From: Mesostigma viride
Taxonomy: Eukaryota > Streptophyta > Mesostigmatophyceae > Mesostigmatales > Mesostigmataceae
Assembly: GCA_009746045.1 (NCBI GenBank)
Contig: RPFO01000026.1
Location: forward strand, 3,582,736-3,646,735
Reading direction: 5' to 3'
Length of the DNA stretch: 64,000 nucleotides
Every line of letters begins with the position of its first letter. The stretch's first letter is position 1. Shown here piece by piece: positions 1-9,700 of this stretch. The notes under the pieces are model-generated. The model was not told the origin of the DNA. It saw nothing but the letters and a program-made list of their open reading frames with translations, and ran no database searches. A program made the translations under genes and the position numbers.

Positions 1-2483
1 TGCGCGGGATACTCTCGCGACAACACGCCACAGTGACTGAAGTACACCTGACGCGCCTTGTGCGATGGCTCTACCGCGATGAGTTTACGGCACACGCCGC
101 CTGCGGCCAAAAAGCCTGCAATGCCCCCTCCGATCCCCGCAAACAGTTCCAACACTACCGCACCCTTGGCAAAATCAGGGGCCTGCGGTAAGATTGCAGC
201 AGAAAAATTACCTTGGGCCTCCGAGACACCCGGTTGCACCAAAGTGAGGCCATGGCTGGCCATCTGAGGAATGGTGACGACGGCTTCAGTCACCCGCTTG
301 CGCATAGCCAGCTGCCGCGTGGACGTCACAGCATCCAGCGACCACTGCGTGCGCATCTTGGCAATGCTCGCCGTTGGCTGAGGCAGCACCGTCCGATGCT
401 TGTCCCACGCCGATGAGCCCGCCGCCCGTACCTCCACCATGCTGACCTCCACCACGCCCGCAGCCGCTGAAGGGTTGAGGCGTGCAGCCCCGGCTGAAGA
501 ACTGAAGCATGAGACCGGCACACTGGCCCGCTTCAGGCCAGCCCCATCCCAATCAGGGATGTAAGATGCCTCCTCCGCCCTATAGTCCACCTGAACCATG
601 GCGCGAGCAAGGACATCCACCCCGAGTAGTGCGGAATATCCACACTTGTTGACCACCAGCGCATACGCGGACACGGTGGTCATGCTAGAGGCGCGCAACG
701 GATTGAAAATCACGTTGACTTTAACCGCCGTCATAGCGTACGGCTTACTAGCCGGACCCTGCCAACCTGACACAGACACGGGGCTTTCCACTAAGCCACC
801 GTTCTCGTAGGTCAGGTTCAGCATGGTGGCCAAGTCTGTGCTGATGACTAGCGGCTGAGCACCGCTATCAAGCTTGACTGCGCCAACCAACGGACATGTC
901 ACCATGTCGCTCCATACATCTCCACAGGCTCCAACTGCTTGGAACGCTATGGACGGCTCACCATTGGGGTATGGAACCACCGTGGGAACCTGGGGAACTG
1001 CACTAGTGCGCTGCTGGCTACTTGTGCTGACCACTCCCGCTTGCACCACGGGCACTGCGGCTTCTACCGGCTGACGCCCGTAGGTGACGGACTCAGAATT
1101 GCGCAAGGTGCGCACATCATGCCCATCTGCGAACAACTGGATCTCGGACACAACCGACCCCAGCCACTCAACCCCCTTCTGCCCGAAGGTGTCGACCACC
1201 TGCCGTGCTGAAAACATGGGTACGTCCACAATGAACGGCATTGGGTACACAGGCGCCAATCGCCTACGCTGCTCCAGCCCAGCAGGGTTCGCATGCTCAA
1301 AAGCAGATTGCACCCCAGCCAGCGGCATGGAAAAGGACGCGGGCAACTGCCCGGCAGGCAACATGGGTGCCTGCTGAAAAGAAAGCGGGCTGCGTGCCTG
1401 CTTGCCTTTGGTAGCCTCCGCAGCGTTGATCTCGACGTCACCCGGCATGGGCGCCCAGAATGGGTCCTCCCGGTACACCGTCGCGAATTGGTTGGGGGGC
1501 GCCGTCGCCTCCTCACCATGCTTGATGGCAGCCACCTGGGCTTCCATCGAGTCGGTCTTGCCCGCCATCTCGGCGAAGTGGACCGTCTTGATGCCCGCGG
1601 CTGGACACTTGTTCATCAGGTGCCACTTCGTGTCTGCCCCATGCGGCTTCGTGCAGCGGCTTGGACACTCGCGACTAAGGTGCCCATCCTTGTCGCAAAG
1701 GTAACATTTACCGCGTGACGGGGTGGGTGCGCCCAGCGCGCCTTGCACGCCCTGCGCCTCCTGAGTCCCATCCGATGTCGGCGGACGACCGCCTCCGCCT
1801 CGACCACCACCGCGACCCCGACCACCGTAGCCACTGCCGCCGCCACCACGACTGACACCGCCGCTGCCACCCTGACCGCCACCGCCGCTGCCCCCGTGAC
1901 CGGCGTTGCCACCACCCTGAGTGCCGACATATTCACCGCGCCCCGCACCAGGCAGCCGCTGGCCACCCTTGACCGCGATGGCCTTCTCCATCTCAGCCAT
2001 CTTCTTGCGCATCTCAGCCAGCTCAGACGAGATACCCTTCTCGCCTTCCGCACGCTTCCTGAGCAGCCGCTTGAATGCTGCACAGAGAGTCACCAAAGTC
2101 CACTCCCCACCGGGCGGCTCCGGAAGATCGATGGCCAGCAGGGGCACTGCACTCCGCCATAACCGGCAAGCCTTGGTCTGCGTATAATCAGGCACTTTGC
2201 CCGCAAACGCGAGGAGCCGGTCAAGGGAGAAAGCCGGATCCTCACCCTCGGCGACGGTGAACGCTCCATTCCATTCCGCGATGGCCTTGACGTGCTCAAC
2301 TGGGTACTCCAGCCGCAGTTGCTGCCACAGCTGCTCTGCCGGGTCGACATCGAAGATGATCGAGTCGAGATCCGGTGTGCCCATGTCCGTGAGCGCAAAC
2401 CAGATGTCCGTGCGATGACACCGGTCCACGAGCGCTCGGTAATGCTGGACCAAAACCTGGACCTTCTTCTTGGTCAGGTCATG
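1..2483 (-). CDS. gag C-terminus, CCHC knuckle, retropepsin-like protease and DNA cytosine methyltransferase N-terminus (partial polyprotein)
   Basis: I translated this frame codon by codon from 2483 to 1: it has no stop (about 827 codons) and is open at the left edge. In order it shows a capsid-like gag segment; a Lys/Glu helix near 1985-2030; a Gly/Arg-rich stretch near 1760-1930; a zinc knuckle CYLCDKDGHLSREC (CX2CX4HX4C) near 1670-1710, with a second Cys/His cluster just after it; a protease motif LDSGA near 855-870 with the flap-side partner ALLGVDVL near 610-640; and, at 80-165, LELFAGIGGG followed by AVEPS. That last pair matches motif I (the S-adenosylmethionine-binding FxGxG loop) and motif II of C5 DNA methyltransferases. 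Motif IV (PCQ) would lie beyond the edge. Upstream gag is in other frames because of two 1-nt homopolymer shifts. Confidence 0.8.
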
Positions 2484-3513
2484 GAAAAAAGGTGAATAAA
2501 ATCCATCACCATCTCATGGCGAAGAGGATACCCCGAGGCATAACGATAAGTGTTACAATGAGCTCGGAAGAGCTCATAGGCTTCCTCTAAAGTCGCACCC
2601 GTGCCTGCTGAGGTGAACTTCTCGCGAAGCTCCACCTTGGGCAGCGATGGCACACGAGTGGATTCGCCATGCACGCCGTACGGCATGCGGTGGGGTCGCT
2701 GGACGTCGTCGCCCTCACCCCATGGTATGCTGGCTAGCTCCCGATCGACTTGGCCCCAGCCGAAGTCTGACCGAGTGCCGCCAAGCCTGGGCCGCCCTGC
2801 GGTGCCACCCAACGGCGTTGCTGCCGCCGTCATGGGTGGCCGACCTGTGCTAAACAAGCCACCTGATGCTCCCCCCCTGGGGGCTGCACCATACCCGCCG
2901 CGCCACGATAACGTGCCTTGGTTGGGTGCCCGTAGGTTCCCCCCAGCGTATAAGATGCGTCGGCAGTCGACCGGGTGCCTACCCGACCGACGTTCGGCTG
3001 CAGCTCGTCATCCTGCGCCATTTCCCCGTCGCCCCGCCGTTGACCGCTTGGTCCGACGCGTGGCTGACTGGGCTCAACGTTGCGTAGTGGACCTGTCCCA
3101 CTGCGCTCTTCGTCGAAGTGTCCACGTTGGTCGCGCAGCGCCTCATGTCGCCGCGCTTCCTCGGCAGCGGCCTCCTCGTCCGCAGCCTGCCTGGCCTCAG
3201 CGTCGCGTTGGGCCGCAGCTTGGCAGGCGCGTGCAGCTTCCGTGGTTGCCTCCGCCTGCCGCCGTTGCTCAGCGCGCTCCGTAGCACGTCTCGCTTCAGC
3301 CGTAGATTCCGCGCGCTCCAAAGCAAGTCGCACAGTTTCTTCAACAAGCGTCGCCTGTTGCGATAACTGCGTCGCTTGCTGAGCTCGGAGTGCCGCCAGC
3401 TCTGCCGCTTGCTCTTGCAGCAGGCGCAGCACTTGGGTAAGAGCACCACCGTCCCCTGCCGAAGAAAGGGAAGGCGCTCCATTACCTAACAAAGCGGTGT
3501 CCGCACTAGTGCC
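2474..3513 (-). pseudogene. gag, central part of the DNMT retroelement (two frameshifts)
   Basis: Gag region between the element A insertion and the long 3' frame. From 3513 down to about 2870 it encodes a charged Ala/Gln/Glu-rich coiled coil (repeated LAALRAQ- and AEARRATERAEQ-like heptads). At a run of seven G near 2870-2876 the frame moves; one extra G would restore it. The next segment (to about 2485) is Pro/Gly-rich, then helical. At a run of six T near 2485-2490 it shifts again into the frame that stays open to position 1; one extra T would restore it. Both lesions sit in homopolymers, so they may be decay or sequencing error. An alternative reading at the T run is a programmed -1 shift, which I consider less likely inside a capsid domain. 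Confidence 0.65.
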
Positions 3514-3518
3514 GAGAC

Positions 3519-4172
3519 AGTTAGCATATTGGGGCACCAATGTGCTAGATGGATGCAGGTTGAGGAGACCTTTCCAACGCCGTGTCAACCGCCTAGAACA
3601 GACAAGGGACTAGAAAGTTATCAAGTCCCGAAGTACTGCCGACCGGTGGGCGAGGGCGGGGCACACTCAGGGCATAGTGGACAGGACACGTGGCAGGCCG
3701 TGCCTGCACAGGCTTAGCCTGTACTCTCACGTGACTGGGACACAGTGTACTGAGGGCTCAACGGTACTGTGGCTAGTAGAAGCCAGTAAACAGCCAGCAG
3801 GTCTGCAAGGATGTAAGTCCTTGCAGGACTGTGGCAGGTCCTGTGCTGTCCTAGACACAGGATAGCCAGAGATTCCTGTATGCTGCCTGCAACGAGGATG
3901 CAGGGCAGCGATACGAGGCTCTGGCAATGTAGCGTTGCCCAGCGTTGCTCATGACCGAGGAACAAGGATGGAACGAGGTTGCATATAGCTCGGGGCTCAA
4001 CGAGGCAACGAGCGTCTTCACACACGAACCTTGGTCGTCACGACGAGTGGCGAGCCTATCGAGGGTCGTAGGCCTGGTGTGAGGATAAAGGTTGCTAGCC
4101 AGCAGCCTAGGGTCATTCCAGCCGGCAAGGACCAGGAGCTCACAAGCTCTGCTGACGAGTTGCTGCGCAAAT
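3519..4172 (+). repeat. 5' LTR of element A
   Basis: Direct repeat partner of 10844-11497, starting AGTTAGCATATTGG and ending GCGCAAAT, with no TG...CA termini. A near-palindrome at its start (TTAGCATATTGG with CCAATGTGCTAG) can form a 12-bp stem with two G.U pairs. A second perfect hairpin, CTGCAAGGA/TCCTTGCAG, lies near 3806-3830. It presumably supplies the promoter; a TATA-like GCATATAG is near 3983. Confidence 0.92.
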
Positions 4173-4195
4173 CGTACTATTGCTTCCACGCTTTC

Positions 4196-5332
4196 ATGTC
4201 TGGTTCATCGTCAAGCAGCCACGGTGCTGGTGAGGCGAACGAGCAGAGAGACGCGCAAGCGTTTTTCCCCTACCGCAACCAAGTAAACGCTCCAACATTC
4301 GTGCAAGCGGCCTACGTAGCGAGGCACTTGGCAGAAGAGGGGTGGGTGGCGGTGAGTGGGGGAGGCAACAGGCCAGCGGCGGCGGACCCGATTATTCAAC
4401 GGGCTCGCGTCGTGATTTCTCCAGGTGAGACGGGGCGAGTGGCGGTGGAAGAGTTGGTGCGCCTACGAGACGCGCTAGCTGAAACTGCTAATCGTGTGGA
4501 GGTCGCTTATCAGGGCGCCCATATAACACTTGCCGGTCTCGACCTAGCCAGGGAGGCGCTTAGCCAGATTGTGGCAACAGCGCTCGGCAGCACCCGGCTG
4601 TTTAACCACTGGGTGGCGACAGCGGTGCTAGGAGAGGGGGTACCAGACGCCGACATCATCCGGAACGCGCGTGCTCGGGAGACGGTAAATCCTTGGAGCA
4701 CGGCAGAGGTGTTTGCCCAAACCATTGAGAATCTTGTTGCTGTCCTTTTGCAAGAGTCGAGAGGGTACGCAGACAGGTTTTATATTACCACGCAGCCTTT
4801 CGGGGTATACTCAAGGCTTGATACACCGAGGCCGGAAACCACCACTGCGTGGGGTCCGGAGGTGGAGATTGTCGCAGGGGTCGAGAAGACGCCTGAAGAC
4901 GTCCACTTTGAGTGGACTGACAAGCCAGAGGGCTCCGTAAAGCGCTCAGCCCAGCAGATAAACGAGGGCGACGGCACTACCGAGACCTACGAGGCAAGGC
5001 AGAGAGCTGATCTGCATATACCTCGTGAGGCGACTCACGAGTACGACCGTTACGGCCGAGGCGAGCAGAACGAGCTGGTCGGCGGCGGTAAGCGGTGGTT
5101 GCGCAATCTTGCTTGGCATCGCAACCCAGGCGAGACACAACATCCAGTCGAACGCAAGGAAGACGGGCGACCTGTGACCTGCGTGCTGGGAGAGTTTAAC
5201 CCAGACCTCCAGATTGTCGCAGAGGCAGCAGCAGCCACATCGGTTGCTGAGGGTGTTGAGCAGCGTCCAGACCGTGAGGAGGGGCAGGCGAGTGCAAGCC
5301 AGGAGGCGGCCTCGTCTGGAGTAAGTGCGTGA
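4196..5332 (+). CDS. Element A ORF1, conserved protein of unknown function
   Basis: 378 residues from the ATG 24 nt after the 5' LTR. The frame is open upstream into the LTR (ATG at 4031), so an LTR-initiated form of 433 residues is possible. I recognise no domain. It is clearly related to the ORF at the same place in elements C and D: shared blocks include an ADR-YIT-PF-Y-DTP block (ADRFYITTQPFGVYSRLDTP here, ADRVFITLNPFSIYTSRDTP in C) and a following D-PEG-V...EGDG block. It starts with a Ser-rich stretch, has a predicted helical middle part and ends Glu/Ala-rich. No signal peptide, membrane segment or zinc motif is visible. It lies upstream of gag, separated by 54 nt. It could be a divergent matrix or accessory protein, but nothing in the sequence shows this. 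Confidence 0.75.
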   Translation: MSGSSSSSHGAGEANEQRDAQAFFPYRNQVNAPTFVQAAYVARHLAEEGWVAVSGGGNRPAAADPIIQRARVVISPGETGRVAVEELVRLRDALAETANRVEVAYQGAHITLAGLDLAREALSQIVATALGSTRLFNHWVATAVLGEGVPDADIIRNARARETVNPWSTAEVFAQTIENLVAVLLQESRGYADRFYITTQPFGVYSRLDTPRPETTTAWGPEVEIVAGVEKTPEDVHFEWTDKPEGSVKRSAQQINEGDGTTETYEARQRADLHIPREATHEYDRYGRGEQNELVGGGKRWLRNLAWHRNPGETQHPVERKEDGRPVTCVLGEFNPDLQIVAEAAAATSVAEGVEQRPDREEGQASASQEAASSGVSA

Positions 5333-5386
5333 GCCTGAGTGGGTTCCAGCGGCCATATCTGCGTGTGTTTTCTGTGGTATTCTATA

Positions 5387-6736
5387 ATGCTTCGTAACAC
5401 GCGCGGGGGCGGCAGCGGGAGCGGGGCGGGAGCGGGGGATGGCGGGGGTGAGGCAAGGGCAGACACGGGAAGCCCCGCCAACGTCGTGCCAGAGGGACAG
5501 GCAATCCCAACGGCAGAGGGCGTCAATGGCAGGAGGGCGTCCAACCGGAAGAGGAAAGAGGTGGCACAAGGGGAGGAGCGTGCAGGGTGGCCAACCGACG
5601 GCGTGGTGCTGACGGGGGAGGGCCAGAATGATGCTGAACGGCAAGCACCTGGTAAGAGACCATGTGTGCCTCCGTCTGGTGTTCCTGCAGCTCATGTTCC
5701 TGCGCCATTAGCACCAGTAGGAGCTGCTGTCATTGGCAGTGACCCTCGTGCTTTGCCTGGAACTAGACCTCATATGAGTGCTGTGGCTGTGATGAATGGC
5801 CAGAAGCCTCTCAAGCCTCCTGTGGGACAGGAAGAGCTAGACAAGTGGTTGGAGGATATGGAGCTAGTTTCATGCTCTGTAGATCCCACTGTCAACCTTG
5901 TGCAGGTATTCCACACATCCACGACTAATAGGGATTCAAGTGAGAGGGTGAGGGACAAGGCTAGGCAGGCTGTCAAGGACAAGCTGACTTGGTCTCAGTT
6001 CCTAGAGGGCCTACGTCAGGAGTTTTCTGATAAGGTACTCAACCTCACTAATCACTATAAGCTCAGCTATGATACCTTTGAGATCAAGGGCACAATAGCT
6101 GAGGAGCTGCAGCGGCTCACACGCATCAGGGAGAAGGGGGCCAAGCATGGCTTCAATCTGACTGATAGAGCAGTGGCAGATTACTTCCTGGATCGCATGG
6201 GGCTGAGTGTGGATGGGAGAAATGCAGCTAGGATGTTTGCTGATCAGACAGATGGGACGTGGCCAGCCTTGCAAAAGGTTATTTTCAATATCCGTCCATC
6301 TGACAATGCTGCTTGTAAGGCAATCCAGGTAACTGGTGCCCCTTCAGCCTCCGCTCATCAGGTCCATGGTGACGCCCCTGGGCAGGGTGCTCAGGGAGAA
6401 ACCAGACCTAGTAGGCGTCAGAGGGCTAACAGGCGCAGGCAGAATGGTAACCAGGGTGGCAAGGGCCAGCAGCAGGGATCCAAAGGCAAGGGTCAGCAGC
6501 AGGCTGGTGGTCACCAGGGTGGTCAGCAGAACAAGGGTGGCCAAGGGCAAGGCAAGAGCCAGGGCCAAGGCACCCAGGCCAGTCAGAGCAGCCAGAACCA
6601 GGGTGGCCTGAAGAAGGCTGCTGCTGGGAAGGATGATAAGTGCTTTGGATGTGGCAGGACGGGTCATTGGCGACGTGACTGCCCAGACCAGGCCAAGTCT
6701 GCTGGAGCAGGTTCTGGCCAGGTGGGTAAGCCATGA
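5387..6736 (+). CDS. gag: Element A gag with CCHC zinc knuckle
   Basis: About 449 residues from ATG 5387, preceded by TATTCTATA; the frame is open a little further upstream without an ATG. The N-terminal third is Gly/Arg/Pro-rich. The middle (about 5800-6300) is a helical capsid-like region (ELDKWLEDMELV..., SERVRDKARQAVKDKLTWSQ) that aligns with the gag of C and D. Then comes a long Gly/Gln/Lys tract and the knuckle CFGCGRTGHWRRDC (CX2CX4HX4C) near 6643-6685, expected to bind the element RNA. The frame ends at UGA 6734-6736 and continues in the same frame as pol. Confidence 0.88.
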   Translation: MLRNTRGGGSGSGAGAGDGGGEARADTGSPANVVPEGQAIPTAEGVNGRRASNRKRKEVAQGEERAGWPTDGVVLTGEGQNDAERQAPGKRPCVPPSGVPAAHVPAPLAPVGAAVIGSDPRALPGTRPHMSAVAVMNGQKPLKPPVGQEELDKWLEDMELVSCSVDPTVNLVQVFHTSTTNRDSSERVRDKARQAVKDKLTWSQFLEGLRQEFSDKVLNLTNHYKLSYDTFEIKGTIAEELQRLTRIREKGAKHGFNLTDRAVADYFLDRMGLSVDGRNAARMFADQTDGTWPALQKVIFNIRPSDNAACKAIQVTGAPSASAHQVHGDAPGQGAQGETRPSRRQRANRRRQNGNQGGKGQQQGSKGKGQQQAGGHQGGQQNKGGQGQGKSQGQGTQASQSSQNQGGLKKAAAGKDDKCFGCGRTGHWRRDCPDQAKSAGAGSGQVGKP

Positions 6737-6742
6737 CTTGAG
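6734..6742 (+). promoter_or_regulatory. Candidate stop-codon readthrough site between gag and pol (UGA CUU GAG)
   Basis: The gag stop TGA at 6734-6736 is followed in the same frame by CTT GAG ATG and then the 1055-codon pol frame. Elements C and D have the same layout, with TGA CTA GTG and no nearby ATG. UGA followed by CUA is a known leaky stop context, so pol is probably made as a Gag-Pol readthrough product. In A, reinitiation at the ATG at 6743 is an alternative. Confidence 0.6.
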
Positions 6743-9700
6743 ATGTTGTCCCCTGTAAATAGTCAATCACCCCTAGTGGGACGAACAGTTGTACATAGTA
6801 ATGGGGGTGTCCCTCTTGTACAGCAGCAAGGGGTTGGGAATGATGAGGTGCTTCCACTCAATGATTGCAATAACGCTGCTGCAGCAGTGGAATTCCCTGT
6901 GCCTGTGGCAGGTGCAGGGTCTCCAGTTGTTGGGGTTGACTCTGGGAGTCAAGCCGCCAGACTGGAAGGACCTGCAGCTTCTGTGGGAACCGGGGCTGGC
7001 TCTGGGAGCCGAGCTACCTTGGAGGAGGTCCCTGGAACAAGAGAACAGCAGGTGGGTCGTGCTATCCCAAGCACACAGTCTTTGTCACGTTCCTCTCTGT
7101 GCAGCCAGGCTGACAGGGGGTTGAGCTATGCTCAGGCTGGAAACACACTACACCATATCTTTGGTCACTCTAAGCAGGCAGAGATGTTTGCTTGGAAGAT
7201 TGGCAAGGAGCCTTTGCTAGAGGCCTGCAGTGCAGCTGCTCAGAATTGTGTCTGTCAGGAGAATGCTGTTCGCCTTCACAGGGTAACCTATTACTATGAC
7301 GGTGTGGCAGTCTCTCCCCTGGCATTGCAGTTTGGTATGCTATCACAGGACGTGGTGGCAGCCTGCCTGAAGAAGGCAGACAGGGTGTTTTCCAGATTGA
7401 GGCGTAAGGACAAGGGTTGGAAAATGCTGAGGCCCCAGGTGGGACTGAGGGTCAGGATGTGGAAGGAACCGTCATTACCAGGCAAGCGTGGCAAGTGGCA
7501 AGATGGGCAGGTAACCCATGTTGAGGAAGCTAACCATTCTTGTCTGGTGGCTTTGGAGAGTAATCCCAAGCACGTGTACAGGCTATCCTGGGCTCACGTC
7601 AAGGAGAGAAGGCCAACTGCAATCTGGCCTGAAGACGGCCCTGATCCTCCCTTGGAGGGAGATGAGCAGGATGAGAGCCAGGCAGCAGATGCTAACCCAC
7701 CATGCTTGGATTATGGTCTGTCCTGGATGGATGAGGGTGAGCAGGAGTCTGCTGAGACGTCTGTCACAAGGCCAGAGGTGGCCAGGGCTGCACCACAGTC
7801 CAGGGGGCTGCTTATGGCGGACATCATTCGAGCTCTGCAGAACAGCAAGCGTGATCCCAAGGTATCTAAGCTCACGGGATGGGGGTCATGTGGGGCACCA
7901 GCACTAGAAGTGGATACCAACTCACAGGTGTCCATTCTAAGGGTAGAGGATGCTGCAGGCTTGCAGTGGTCATCCCCTAGCTGCCTAGCTGTGTCTGATT
8001 TCTCTGGGAATGTGTCCATGAAGATCTTGGGAGAAGTGAGTGTGCCTATCCTGGGGGTGCCCACCACGTTCAGTGTGGTTGAAGGGTATCAGGGGCCTGC
8101 CATTCTAGGACAGAACTTCTTGTGCTTACCAGGGGTGAGGATATCCTCTGAGGAGCTAGCATTAGAAGGGCAGGGCCGCCTTCCCTTGCAGAGATATCGC
8201 TACTCCCAGGGTCTTAGTGTGGCTGTAAGGGCTGTGAGGGGTCTAGAGGCAGAGGGTCCTGATACAAAGGAGCCCATTGCTGGGGACCTGCTGATCCTCC
8301 CTACTACGTTTGACCCACGTGAGTTGGGTGTGCAGAGGTACCAGATCCCAGGAACGAGTCCTGTACCTTGGCGCAAGCTAGTGGAGATGATGCAAAGCCC
8401 CAAGATGGCTAAGGCATGGACTCTTGGCTTTGTTGCTTCTGGGCATGAGTGGATAGTTGCCAACTGTGCAGAGCCTGTGGATGTCCTCCCTGAGGATCAC
8501 CAGCTGCTCAGATTGATGTTTGTCCTCAAGCTCAAGGAGGTAGATGGCGTGCAGGTGCCACATGTCAGACCAGTTGTGACTGAGTACCATGGCACTGGAC
8601 AGTTAGCAGATGAGGAGCTTTACACACCAGGGATGCTGCATGATACATGGAGGATTTTGTTGTGCATTTACTTGTCTTTTCTGCAGAAGGGGATACCCTA
8701 TAGCTCTGTGTTGGTAGATTTCAAGAGGGCTTTTCTTAAGGGTGATCAGCAGGAAGCACAGGATACTTGGCGCACAATACCCCCTTTCTTTGTTAAGGTG
8801 CCTGCAGTGTGGAGGGCAGAGCTGAAGACGAGGTATTTGAGGATTCTCAAAGGCGTAGAAGGCCTTAGATCGAGTCCCATCATCTGGAGGAAGAGCTTGG
8901 AGAAGTACCTCAGGTCTGTCTGTGGTCTCTCAGTCTCTCCAGTTGATCCTTGTCTGTTTCAGGGTAGCTATGAGGGGCTGCCAGCGTTTGCCTCCCTGCA
9001 TGGTGATGATCTGCATCTCCTGGGCCATCCCACTTGGCAAGAGTTGACTCTGGCCAGGATCCAGAAACGGTTTGAACTGGGTAAGATCCAGTACATGGTT
9101 GAGAATGAGCCCATGGTGTTTTGTGGAATGCAGGCGACCTTGGTCCAACAGCAGGGTACATGGTCCATCCAGCTGGAGGGTGGTAAGGATTATCCTCAGC
9201 AGATCATAGATGCCTTGCAGGAGCCCATCACCCAGGCCAGATGTGCAACAATACGAGGTATGTTGGCATGGCTGGCCAGCATTTGTGCTCCTGACCTGTT
9301 GGTCCTGAGTCGGTTGACCGATTCCCAACTGGTTGAGGTGGGTGCTGAGAGAGTGGTAGAGGCTGTTCGCATGTCTCCCCCTCTCATGCTGGGTCCTTTG
9401 GATTTGTACAGGCCTTTTGACATGATGCTCTATGTGGACAGTTCTATGGATAGTAGGAAGGTCACAGAGGTCAGGGGCCGTGCAGCAGCATTAATATCCC
9501 TGGTGCAGGAACAGTCCTCTCTGGTCTGCTGGTACAGTCGGTTGCAAAACAGGGTAACTCCCAGCAGTGACATTGCTGAGTGCAGGGCAATCTGTGAAGG
9601 GCTTCATACTGCTCTTTACTTGAGGGAGCTATTTTACCAGCTATGTCAAGTGGCTTCCTGTCGGTTGCAGATGCACACACTGGTAAGAACTGACAGCATG

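Noticed and set aside
2480-2495. Programmed -1 frameshift site at the T6 run in the DNMT element gag
   Set aside because: It falls inside the capsid-like region, not at a gag-pol boundary, and the sequence lacks a good slippery heptamer. A one-base loss in a homopolymer is simpler.
2601-3284. 227-codon plus-strand ORF over the gag of the DNMT element
   Set aside because: Antisense shadow. The minus strand carries the coherent coiled-coil gag.
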